Below, in pieces: positions 1 through 6,070 of a stretch of 34,535 nucleotides of DNA. The position numbers and the translations under genes are program-made. Source of the DNA: Mucilaginibacter sp. Its GTDB lineage: Bacteria > Bacteroidota > Bacteroidia > Sphingobacteriales > Sphingobacteriaceae. Location: NCBI GenBank assembly GCA_030445275.1, contig JAUCSE010000017.1, positions 1 to 34,535 on the forward strand, given 5' to 3'. The notes beneath the pieces are model-generated. The model saw nothing but the letters and a program-made list of their open reading frames with translations. It did not search any database and was not told the DNA's origin. Numbering within the stretch: the stretch's first letter is position 1; each line of letters starts with the position of its first letter.

Positions 1-423
1 ATCGCAAGGAATGTACTCTACGCTCCGATAAGACTCTTAAATAACGGTCGTACGAAAACCTGCGGAACTCCCTTTTTTGTTCATAAAAGCGGCAAGACTC
101 AGGGATTTATGGAGAATACATCGCGAATTGCCACCGTGACTTTCGATATTTCAAGCCTGTCTAATAGCCTTTACGGGAAAAAATGCAGGGTGGTTTATTG
201 GGACAACAAGCTGCAGGGATGGATACCTACGGGAGTGGCCCAAATTCTCAAATACCAGCCAAAGGAGGAAGCAAAGAAGACCCCGTCCGCGACAATCACA
301 TTCAAGGACGTTGCCTCAAATGCAGTATACCGCGTCGTAAACTCCGAAATCACTCCCAAAGGAAGCGCCTATGGAAGACCATTTATTTATGACAACGAAT
401 TGTCTAAATTTATAGATTATTAG
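1..423 (+). CDS. 3' end of a gene that starts before the window; unidentified protein, C-terminal domain
   Basis: The frame is open from base 1 to the TAG at 421-423 (140 codons), so the ATG at 109 is probably internal and the true start lies upstream. The visible part reads as a beta-rich C-terminal domain with words such as VVYWDNKLQGWIPTG, ITFKDVASNAVYRVVN and GRPFIYDNE. This pattern (W-x-G-W, a predicted strand F-x-x-V, then YR-x-V and RPF-x-Y near the end) recalls the C-terminal domain of large secreted Bacteroidota proteins, some of which carry transglutaminase or carbohydrate-binding modules, but the resemblance is from memory and weak. No catalytic motif is visible in this part. It belongs to the accessory segment left of the tRNA-Ser gene, and its stop codon overlaps that of a minus-strand gene fragment. 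That the frame is coding is fairly sure; its function is not known. Confidence 0.6.
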   Translation: MARNVLYAPIRLLNNGRTKTCGTPFFVHKSGKTQGFMENTSRIATVTFDISSLSNSLYGKKCRVVYWDNKLQGWIPTGVAQILKYQPKEEAKKTPSATITFKDVASNAVYRVVNSEITPKGSAYGRPFIYDNELSKFIDY

Positions 424-536
424 CAATCTTTTAGAGGATTACCATTTTCTGCAAGGTACCAGTAGGTTCCTTTGTACCCCGGTGCCAAATGGTTCGAATT
501 ATGTCCATTTTGGGGAAAGATTATAACGACTTTAAA
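420..536 (-). pseudogene. C-terminal fragment of a minus-strand gene, no start codon
   Basis: Read on the minus strand, 38 codons run without a stop from 536 to a TAA at 422-420. They include the protein-like string NHLAPGYKGTYWYLAENGNP. The frame is closed on its 5' side by a TGA (539-537) and contains no Met, so it cannot be a complete gene. In-frame codons beyond the TGA are open again for about 35 codons, and a neighbouring frame is open too, so either a nonsense mutation or a frameshift could have cut it. The fragment converges on, and overlaps the stop codon of, the plus-strand gene ending at 423. The composition (Gly, Tyr, Trp, Asn) looks coding rather than random. I do not recognise the family. 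It is read as debris of a decayed accessory gene. Confidence 0.35.
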
Positions 537-729
537 TCATTCAAGATGTGCCGTGGGATCATAAAAATTAATAATTGCCCGGAACAATAAATTACGTGCA
601 AGATAACCGTTAAAAGTTGATCGCCAAACACGCAATACGTGATGCTAATACACGCTCACGACAGGCTATTATTTAGACTTCACATATATAAATAGAAGCT
701 GAAATTAGGTAAAATAAAAACGAAAAAAC
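537..729. other. intergenic stretch, no clear gene
   Basis: Between the minus-strand fragment and the peptide genes. Two minus-strand frames stay open for 35-40 codons, but neither gives a recognisable protein or a convincing start. The right half (about 670-729) is very AT-rich and is the likely place of the promoter for the small peptide genes; I see no clean TAnnTTTG element in it. Confidence 0.3.
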
Positions 730-751
730 ATGGAAACTACATTTAAAAACT

Positions 752-934
752 TTGATTCTTATAGAAAATAACACTTATCTTGTATCATTAACTGAAAAAG
801 AAGAAATAGAAACTGAAGGAGGCATAGCCCCATTAGCTCTTTTTCTGGCAATAGGTCCCGGAGCCGCGGCTGGTGTTGCAATTTATGAAGCCGGTAAAGC
901 GGTTGGCGAGTTTATTTATTACGTTTCACACTAA
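752..934 (+). CDS. bacteriocin-like peptide with double-glycine leader
   Basis: This small peptide has a typical double-glycine leader: an acidic stretch SLTEKEEIETEGG, predicted to be cut after GG by a C39 peptidase-containing ABC exporter. The remaining 36 residues are hydrophobic and Gly/Ala-rich (IAPLALFLAIGPGAAAG, then YEAGKAVGEFIYYVSH), as in class IIb or lactobin/cerein-like bacteriocins that act on membranes. The frame opens with TTG at 752. However, an ATG at 730 in another frame starts METTFKNFDSY, which is what the beginning of such a leader normally looks like. Removing 16 nt between two TAT codons (760-762 and 776-778) would join the two into one 26-residue leader. So either the gene uses TTG, or a small insertion has broken its start. 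The next peptide gene begins 4 nt after the stop. No exporter or immunity gene is visible. The class is fairly sure; activity is unknown. Confidence 0.6.
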   Translation: MILIENNTYLVSLTEKEEIETEGGIAPLALFLAIGPGAAAGVAIYEAGKAVGEFIYYVSH

Positions 935-938
935 AAAA

Positions 939-1073
939 ATGGAATTAGATACTTTAACAAATGCTATTATTAAAAATAAAATGGTACTTGCATTTTGTAT
1001 GATTTTATCTGTCTATTTTATTTTTAGATTTGGTAAATCCATGGGTGAATTATTATATTTTATAACAAATTAA
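939..1073 (+). CDS. 44-aa membrane peptide, partner of the bacteriocin-like peptide
   Basis: The ATG at 939 lies 4 nt after the stop of the preceding peptide, so the two are probably co-transcribed and translationally coupled. The product is 44 residues: a polar start (MELDTLTNAIIKNK), one hydrophobic helix of about 20 residues, and the end FGKSMGELLYFITN. That end repeats the pattern of the upstream peptide's end (AGKAVGEFIYYVSH): G-K-x-x-G-E, two hydrophobic residues, Y, then three residues. It has no double-glycine leader. It could be the second member of a two-peptide system, or a small immunity-type membrane protein derived from the same ancestor. A longer frame reaching back to 873 exists, but it would overlap the upstream gene by 62 nt, so the ATG is preferred. 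Confidence 0.5.
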   Translation: MELDTLTNAIIKNKMVLAFCMILSVYFIFRFGKSMGELLYFITN

Positions 1074-1345
1074 TAGGTATTTACCTCCGGGCCATTTATT
1101 CCACGTTCCCTCAACAACCCTGTCGTCTTCCTCTTTTGGTTGCTTAACAGAAAATCACCTGAACGACTATGCTCATTTTATAAAATAGTTAGCTGATAAG
1201 AAGCAAGTTTGTGTTTTTCCCGATGCTTTCGGCTCGGGCAAACTTGTCATTGCTCCCGATGGTTACAATGGTCATATTTTTAATCATTCATATCAATCAA
1301 ACAATTAGGTCTGATTAAATATCTTTTAAATATCACATAAGACTT
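1074..1345. other. coding debris in accessory DNA, no intact gene
   Basis: About 270 bases without an intact gene. Several short frames look like eroded coding sequence. On the minus strand, roughly 1065-1160, a 33-codon frame contains KEEDDRVVEGTWNKWPGGKY and ends in TAA at 1065-1067. On the minus strand, 1275-1189, a 28-codon frame from an ATG contains GSNDKFARAESIGKNT. On the plus strand, 1189-1308 contains CVFPDAFGSGKLVIAPDG, but a TAG at 1186 separates it from the open codons before it. They cannot all be real, and none is identified. Lying between two peptide genes and an integrase relic, the stretch is best read as remains of a mobile element. Confidence 0.35.
1204..1246. repeat. 43-bp interrupted palindrome
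   Basis: CAAGTTTG (1204-1211) pairs with CAAACTTG (1239-1246), and inside it CCCGA (1219-1223) pairs with TCGGG (1234-1238). The two stems are separated on the left by a T-rich bulge, and the loop is about 10 nt. There is no U-run behind it, so it is not a plain terminator. Next to an integrase relic it could be a recombination or transfer site (for example oriT-like). That is inference from position only. Confidence 0.4.
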
Positions 1346-1731
1346 TTACCGGATACTTTTTACATTGGAAAATCTTGATGTAATTCTCAATATCACCGAA
1401 CACTCTTTCAAACCTGATTTTTCGCTTTTACCCAATAGCTTGTTTTTTAAATTTTCGGCAGTAATCATACCGCCCGCTTCGGTTAATTGCCCATGTGCTT
1501 CGTAAACCTGGGCTTGCAGGTTATCGAGGTAGGCGTTAAAGATTTGATTTCTTCTTTAGTTCCTTTAAACCGTCCTGCGTTGCTGTTCCATAGTGCAGGT
1601 ACGCATTCACGGCCCGTACTCGTTTCTACCCATTTGCCGTTAACAGTAATCCGTAAATAAATAGGCACAAGGCCGTTTTGATAGTTTTTTGGCTTCTTTA
1701 AATAAAAAAGCAAGCTGAAGTTAGTTTTCAT
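1346..1731 (-). pseudogene. tyrosine recombinase (phage/ICE-type integrase), frameshifted and truncated
   Basis: The start, MKTNFSLLFYLKKPKNYQNG and then VPIYLRITVNGKW, is the arm-type DNA-binding domain of Bacteroidota site-specific integrases. After GTKEEIK (about 1545) the reading frame breaks: the family sequence continues one frame over as FNAYLDNLQAQVYEAHGQLT, then MITAENLKNKLLGKSEKS, which fits the loss of one base. After SEKS the resemblance stops and the frame ends at TAA 1348-1346, so the core-binding and catalytic domains (Arg, His and Tyr residues) are missing. The gene begins about 250 bp from the 3' end of tRNA-Ser, where integrases of tRNA-targeting elements usually sit. It cannot make an active recombinase. 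The family call is confident. Confidence 0.8.
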
Positions 1732-1833
1732 AATGTTTTGACATTAAAAAGTGAAACAAAATTAAGCTTGCAATCGAGTCCGTACAAGATGTTTAATTAT
1801 TAAATAGACTGATAATCAAAACGATGCGTAGAT

Positions 1834-1905
1834 ATTGGTGAGTAAGTATTTCCGAAATTTCACTCACCGAATAACGTACTTTTTATATGCGAATTGGTGG
1901 GTAAA
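1834..1905. repeat. three copies of a TTGGTGRGTAA-like motif
   Basis: ATTGGTGAGTAA at 1834-1845, the inverted copy with core CACTCACC at 1861-1868 (its complement reads CGGTGAGTG), and AATTGGTGGGTAAAA at 1892-1905. Copies 1 and 2 form an inverted repeat; copies 1 and 3 are direct. They lie between the integrase start and the tRNA-Ser 3' end, where integrase arm-binding sites would be expected. The function is inferred from that position. Confidence 0.4.
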
Positions 1906-1926
1906 ACGGGCTTTTAACCCAAAAAC

Positions 1927-1959
1927 AAAAGCCTGCAATCATTTTATTTACAGGCTTTT
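1927..1959 (-). terminator. hairpin downstream of tRNA-Ser
   Basis: AAAAGCCTG (1927-1935) and CAGGCTTTT (1951-1959) form a perfect 9-bp stem with a 15-nt loop. The 3' arm ends in a U-run on either strand. It lies 25 nt after the tRNA 3' end and is the likely tRNA terminator. Confidence 0.7.
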
Positions 1960-1983
1960 AGCATACTTTGATATTGAATCTTG

Positions 1984-2070
1984 CGGAGAGAGAGGGATTC
2001 GAACCCTCGGTACCGTTTCCAGTACGTCAGTTTAGCAAACTGATCCTTTCGGCCTCTCAGGCATCTCTCC
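1984..2070 (-). tRNA. tRNA-Ser (anticodon GCU)
   Basis: On the minus strand the 87-nt sequence folds as a class II tRNA. The acceptor stem is GGAGAGA (from 2070) with TCTCTCC (1991-1985), followed by discriminator G. The anticodon arm is TCAGT-TTGCTAA-ACTGA, with anticodon GCT, which reads AGC/AGU serine codons. There is a long variable arm, and the T arm contains GGTTCGAATCCC. The acceptor stem and long variable arm are those of tRNA-Ser. A full CCA is not encoded (the bases after the discriminator are CAA). Apparent open frames crossing this locus are artefacts. Its 3' end faces the integrase relic, so it is the likely attachment site of the former element. Confidence 0.95.
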
Positions 2071-2148
2071 GTTTTTAAAACTTGTCCCCTTTTTTCGGGA
2101 TTGCAAATATAGTAATTCAAGCTTCCTGTCAAAAAAAAAGTTCGATTT

Positions 2149-4215
2149 TTAATAATCTATTCGCACATGATAGATACTCATCAGCATCCGTTTAAAAATA
2201 GTTTTAATAGTTTCGATATCTTTCAAAGTTATATTACTGTCTTTCAGCTGGTTCTGATCAAGCTTATATTTCACTATCCGGTCAACCAAAATACTGATAG
2301 ATTCTTCATCGGGCTCTTTTAATGAGCGCGAAGCCGCCTCAACCGAGTCGGCAAGCATCAAAACACCGGCTTCTTTCGAAAAAGGGATAGGTCCGGGGTA
2401 CCTGAAAATGTTTTCATTGATGAATTTTTCCGGAAAATTCTTCAATGACGACTGGTAAAAATAGTCGACCCGGGTATTACCATGGTGGGTACGTATAAAA
2501 TCGATCACTATTTCGGGCAGGTTGGCTTTACGAGCCATTTCAATACCCTTGCTTACGTGCCTGATGATGATCTGGGCGCTCTCCTCATAAGGCAGCTTAT
2601 CATGCGGGTTAAAACCCGAGCTTTGATTTTCGATAAAGAACAATGGGTTTTCCATTTTACCAATATCATGATACAGCGCCCCTGCCCTCACCAGCAAAGC
2701 ATTACCACCTATGGTATATATGGCATTTTCGGCAAGATTAGCTACCTGCAACGAATGCTGGAATGTGCCGGGAGCATTAAAGGCCAGCTCACGCAATAAA
2801 GGCGCATTGGTATTGGTAAGCTCAATAAGTGTAATATCTGATGTAATGGCAAATACCTTTTCAAAAATATAAATAAGCGGATAGGCCAGCAGGGTTAACA
2901 CTACGCTTGCCACAAACGGCACAAAGTCCATCCAGTCAATATCCAAGAAAGTACCTTCGCGTATGAAAGTGATACCCAAAAAGGCCACAAAATAGGTAAA
3001 GGTGATAATTACTGCCGATATCAGGAACTGCTCGCGCCTGATGAGGTTTTTGATGCTATATATGGATACCATACCCGCGGTGATCTCATAATAAGCAAAC
3101 TCAAAACTATTGGGTACAAAAAAACCTGCTATTAATACCACCAACAAATGGATATTCAATGCCAGCCTGGTATCAAACAGAATACGGATAATGATAGGCA
3201 CTATACAATAGGGTATATAGTATAAATTGGGCATCTGCAGCTTTATAGCCAGCGACAAAGCTGCCAGCATTGCTGTAACCACCAATAATATCAAACTTAC
3301 CAGCCGGTTATCCTCATAAATATCTCGTCTGAAAAGGTACAGGAATATCATGAGCAACGATATGGCTATAGATACCAGTAAAAATTGCCCCAGCAGTACC
3401 AGTTTGCGGTTACCATTGGTACGTGCATTATCTTCAAATGCTTGTTTGTATGATTCCAGTTTTTGATAAACATCATCATTAATAACCGATCCTTTATAAA
3501 CTATCACCTCACCTTTTTGAACCATGCCACGGGTTATGGATAGTCCCTCAATCACCTCATTTACCAGGCGCGAGGTAAGGTTATTATCGTAGCTTAAATT
3601 GGTTTGCAGCCTGTTCTGCAACAGATCAAGCAAAAAGGTCTTATCAATATCTATATGCTTGCCCAATACCTTATCGCAATAAGCCAATGCTTTTTCTTTG
3701 GTAAAAAGCTCATTGGTGTTTTTTGCGGTAGCAACATTTTTGCTTAAAATGGTGATGGGGTAGTTTTCTGAATTGAGCTGATATTGAGCATTCAGCTTCA
3801 GGATACCGGTTTCATATATTTCTTTCAGCAGATCATTCCCTATAGAAAGGTATTTTGGTTTAAAACGATCATTAATGCCGGCATTGTGCCATTTTATTTC
3901 AATATCGTTCTTATAGCCTTCCATTTGCTGGTTTTCGACCGCCAGATCTAATTGGTAAATGGGGGTTATACTTTCTTTGGCTGCTTTTTGATCGTTCTTA
4001 TTTTCCTGCGCGGTTTTTAATATGGCAAAGTTATACGGCGATATCAGGTCCTTCTGATTCCAGATCCTTCCTTTTTCATACTCATAGCCAAATTTAGCCT
4101 GCTTTGGTAAAAAAAATACAATTAAGCCGATGCTCAGCAGCATCATCAAAAACTTAACATTGCGGGCGTATTTGCGCAGTAAAGCCTTTTGGCGCGAAGT
4201 GGATAGTTTTGCCAT
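2149..4215 (-). CDS. HD-family phosphohydrolase with 7TM domain (PgpH/YqfF-like)
   Basis: This 688-residue membrane protein has the layout of the 7TMR-HDED/HD family: a membrane anchor at about 20-38, an extracytoplasmic domain at about 40-265, a block of some seven membrane helices at about 272-455, and a cytoplasmic HD phosphohydrolase domain at about 480-680. HD-domain metal ligands are visible: H487 (TFQHSL), H516-D517 (LYHDIGKM), H553, H577-H578 (RTHHGN) and D623 (LADSVEA). Relatives such as Listeria PgpH hydrolyse cyclic di-AMP to pApA. That substrate is likely here but rests on family knowledge; no cyclase is in this window. It starts with ATG at 4215, and a Bacteroidota -7 element sits 18 nt upstream. 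It is transcribed on its own, divergent from the SPFH gene. Confidence 0.9.
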   Translation of the reverse strand: MAKLSTSRQKALLRKYARNVKFLMMLLSIGLIVFFLPKQAKFGYEYEKGRIWNQKDLISPYNFAILKTAQENKNDQKAAKESITPIYQLDLAVENQQMEGYKNDIEIKWHNAGINDRFKPKYLSIGNDLLKEIYETGILKLNAQYQLNSENYPITILSKNVATAKNTNELFTKEKALAYCDKVLGKHIDIDKTFLLDLLQNRLQTNLSYDNNLTSRLVNEVIEGLSITRGMVQKGEVIVYKGSVINDDVYQKLESYKQAFEDNARTNGNRKLVLLGQFLLVSIAISLLMIFLYLFRRDIYEDNRLVSLILLVVTAMLAALSLAIKLQMPNLYYIPYCIVPIIIRILFDTRLALNIHLLVVLIAGFFVPNSFEFAYYEITAGMVSIYSIKNLIRREQFLISAVIITFTYFVAFLGITFIREGTFLDIDWMDFVPFVASVVLTLLAYPLIYIFEKVFAITSDITLIELTNTNAPLLRELAFNAPGTFQHSLQVANLAENAIYTIGGNALLVRAGALYHDIGKMENPLFFIENQSSGFNPHDKLPYEESAQIIIRHVSKGIEMARKANLPEIVIDFIRTHHGNTRVDYFYQSSLKNFPEKFINENIFRYPGPIPFSKEAGVLMLADSVEAASRSLKEPDEESISILVDRIVKYKLDQNQLKDSNITLKDIETIKTIFKRMLMSIYHVRIDY

Positions 4216-4232
4216 TTATTTAATTAACCGCT

Positions 4233-4240
4233 CAAAAATA
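4233..4240 (-). promoter_or_regulatory. -7 promoter element of the PgpH-like gene
   Basis: TATTTTTG on the minus strand matches the Bacteroidota -7 consensus TAnnTTTG, 18 nt before the ATG at 4215. No good -33 TTTG is seen. Confidence 0.45.
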
Positions 4241-4262
4241 ATATAAGTTTCTGTTAAATGCA

Positions 4263-4382
4263 GTATCAAGTAGTTAGTATCAGGTATCACGACTTTGAAA
4301 ATATTAAATAAAAAGGTCTTATACAAAGCTGCTAAAAGTCCTGGTAACTATTTCTTGATACTTGATACTAGCTACTTGATAC
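4263..4382. repeat. 26-bp inverted repeat built of TATCAAG/GATACTTG words
   Basis: The left arm at 4263-4288 and the right arm at 4357-4382 are reverse complements at 24 of 26 positions, with a 68-nt spacer. Each arm repeats the word GTATCA(A/G)GTA. Further GATAC words follow up to about 4397. It looks like a dispersed intergenic repeat between two divergent genes and has no coding content. Confidence 0.7.
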
Positions 4383-4415
4383 CAACGATTTGATACTGAT
4401 TATTTGCTTTTATCA

Positions 4416-4452
4416 ATTTAAATTTGATATCTTTATGATATCAAATTTAAAT
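4416..4452. promoter_or_regulatory. perfect 16-bp palindrome upstream of the SPFH gene
   Basis: ATTTAAATTTGATATC (4416-4431) and GATATCAAATTTAAAT (4437-4452) are exact reverse complements around TTTAT. The right arm ends 10 nt before the SPFH ATG at 4463. TATCTTTA at 4428-4435 inside it is one base off a -7 element. A dimeric repressor site is the simplest reading. The ribbon-helix-helix protein encoded after the SPFH gene is a candidate binder (inference). Confidence 0.5.
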
Positions 4453-4462
4453 CACCTTTATC

Positions 4463-5320
4463 ATGCAAACCGAAAAAATAATTAACCCGCCATCAGGCTT
4501 TACCGCATTTGCGTTGTTCCTGATATTATTAGTTCTTGGTGCTATTTTCTTTTCCTTTGAACAGGCATTTTTTGCAGTAGCCTTTCTTGTAGCCGCTTTT
4601 ATTTTTGTACTTCCGGGTTTGATCGTTATAAATCCCAACGAATCAAAAGTGCTTACACTTTTCGGTCAGTATACCGGTACTGTAAAAAAGGATGGCTTCT
4701 TTTGGGTTAATCCTTTCACAGCAAAAAAGAAAGTATCGCTAAGGGCATTTAACCTCAACGGCCAGCAGCTGAAAGTGAACGATAGTATAGGCAATCCTAT
4801 TGAAATTGCCGCGGTAATTGTATGGCAGATAAAAGATACTGCCAGCGCCGTATTTGCCGTAGAGAACTATATACAATATGTGAATATTCAAAGCGAAGCC
4901 GCAGTGAGGCACCTGGCCAACTCATTTCCCTATGATAACCTGGAAGATGAAACGGCCACCATTACCTTGCGTGGCGGTGCCGAACAGGTAAGCCTTTTAT
5001 TGGAAAAGGAACTGAACGAAAGACTAGCCCGTGCCGGTATTGAAGTGTTGGAAGCAAGGATATCGCACCTGGCCTATGCACCCGAAATTGCACATTCCAT
5101 GCTGCAGGTTCAGCAGGCATCAGCCATTATAGCTGCCCGCCGCCTTATTGTTGAAGGCGCTGTAGGCATGGTTGAAATGGCCCTGAATAAACTATCAGAA
5201 AAAAACATAGTGGAATTTGACGAAGAACGCAAAGCAGCTATGGTAAGCAACCTGCTGGTAGTACTTTGCGGCGATCGCAGCGTAAGCCCCGTTGTTAATA
5301 CCGGTACTTTATACCATTAA
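4463..5320 (+). CDS. SPFH (band 7/stomatin-like) domain membrane protein
   Basis: 285 residues. Two hydrophobic helices lie at about 12-32 and 34-56, followed by an SPFH domain at about 57-245. The domain opens with the usual words [20 protein letters not shown] and GFFWVNPF, and continues with EAAVRHLAN and [17 protein letters not shown]. The C-terminal helix ([20 protein letters not shown]) matches the Ala/Glu-rich segment of stomatin-like proteins that drives oligomerisation. Such proteins form membrane scaffolds or microdomains; a specific partner is not evident. It starts with ATG at 4463, just after a perfect palindrome. A 54-aa ribbon-helix-helix gene follows 111 nt downstream on the same strand. 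I recall this SPFH plus small Arc-like arrangement from other bacteria, but its meaning is not established here. Confidence 0.88.
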   Translation: MQTEKIINPPSGFTAFALFLILLVLGAIFFSFEQAFFAVAFLVAAFIFVLPGLIVINPNESKVLTLFGQYTGTVKKDGFFWVNPFTAKKKVSLRAFNLNGQQLKVNDSIGNPIEIAAVIVWQIKDTASAVFAVENYIQYVNIQSEAAVRHLANSFPYDNLEDETATITLRGGAEQVSLLLEKELNERLARAGIEVLEARISHLAYAPEIAHSMLQVQQASAIIAARRLIVEGAVGMVEMALNKLSEKNIVEFDEERKAAMVSNLLVVLCGDRSVSPVVNTGTLYH

Positions 5321-5431
5321 TAACATGAATCAGTTTAGAGGTTTTGATAAGTTGCGAACAAGGGAACTAACGGTAACAGGTACAAATTTAATTTTACTCC
5401 AGCGGACTTATATCTCCGTTGTATTATAACC

Positions 5432-5596
5432 ATGGCCGAGAAAAAAGCATTCATATTGCGCATTAATCCCGATGTATTGAAGGAGATAGAGACCTGGGCG
5501 GCCGATGAATTCAGAAGCACCAACGGCCAGATCGAATACCTACTGCAACAGGCTTTGCTTGGCCGTAAAAAAAGTGCAAGGAAGAAAAAGGAGTGA
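5432..5596 (+). CDS. 54-aa Arc-type ribbon-helix-helix DNA-binding protein
   Basis: An ATG at 5432 opens 54 codons ending in TGA at 5594-5596. The product starts MAEKKAFILRINPDVLKEIE, then TWAADEFRSTNGQIEYLLQQ, and ends in a basic tail (GRKKSARKKKE). This is the Arc/MetJ ribbon-helix-helix pattern: a short strand (AFILRIN) for the DNA groove, a first helix (PDVLKEIETWAADE), the turn FRSTNGQ and a second helix (IEYLLQQAL). Such proteins bind operators as dimers. It lies 111 nt after the SPFH gene on the same strand. No toxin gene follows, so a toxin-antitoxin role is not supported. It could instead regulate the SPFH gene through the palindrome at 4416-4452, which is inference. Confidence 0.85.
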   Translation: MAEKKAFILRINPDVLKEIETWAADEFRSTNGQIEYLLQQALLGRKKSARKKKE

Positions 5597-6070
5597 TAGA
5601 TGACCTATTGGATGATTCCGTCACAATTATCACGTTATTGCGAGGTACGAAGCAATGACGAGTGGCTTACAACGGAACACAAGCACAATTGAGCCTGTAT
5701 TCCGTTTTTTGTTCGGATTTTATTCGGGCCTTGTTCGGGTTTTGGAGACATCCGAACACGGAACAACCACATCACCAATTGTCATCCTGAGAAACGAAGG
5801 ATCTGGTAGTGAACCCGCAGGCAGTAGAATAGATACTTCGCTACACTCAGCATGACAAATTGTTTTTACGCTTTTACCCTTGCTCCCTTGCCCAAAAGTC
5901 CTTTATCTAACAGTCCTTGTTCCTTTATCCCAAAGTCTTTTATCTATCTAATAGCCCAATAGTCCCTTGTCCAAAAGTCTTTTATCCAATAATTCATTTA
6001 TTATGCATGCATAGCTTTTTCCTTTCACCAAAATAATTAAATTTGCCCCACCAATTTTAATGAGGGACAC
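5597..6070. repeat. 474-nt intergenic region made of several dispersed inverted repeats
   Basis: There is no gene here. From left to right: a half copy of a repeat with words GTTATTGCGAGGTACGAAG and CAATGACG (5633-5660), related to the copy at 24168-24253; an AACGGAA/TTCCGTT hairpin (5671-5677/5700-5706) followed by T6; GTTCGGAT/ATCCGAAC (5711-5718/5750-5757); and CAATTGTCATCCTGAG (5776-5791) against CTCAGCATGACAAATTG (5846-5862) followed by TTTT, which can act as a terminator. The stretch 5870-5998 then repeats words like CCTTTATC, CCAAAAGTC and CTTTTATCC. The plus-strand frame at 5655-5855 is a by-product of these repeats. The thiolase promoter lies at the right end. Confidence 0.65.
6038..6045 (+). 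promoter_or_regulatory. -7 promoter element of the thiolase gene
   Basis: TAAATTTG fits TAnnTTTG and lies 25 nt before the ATG. A T-run at 6016-6020 could stand for a weak -33 element. GAGGG at 6062-6066 is a possible ribosome-binding site. Confidence 0.5.

Noticed and set aside
1835..2035. Plus-strand open frame ending in GERGIRTLGTVSSTSV
   Set aside because: It is a translation of the antisense of tRNA-Ser, a well-known false protein pattern.
5432..5596. Antitoxin of a toxin-antitoxin pair
   Set aside because: The ribbon-helix-helix fold would suit, but no toxin gene lies next to it; the following 474 bases are repeats.
5655..5855. 66-codon plus-strand frame
   Set aside because: It lies wholly in dispersed inverted repeats; no start context, no protein-like composition.
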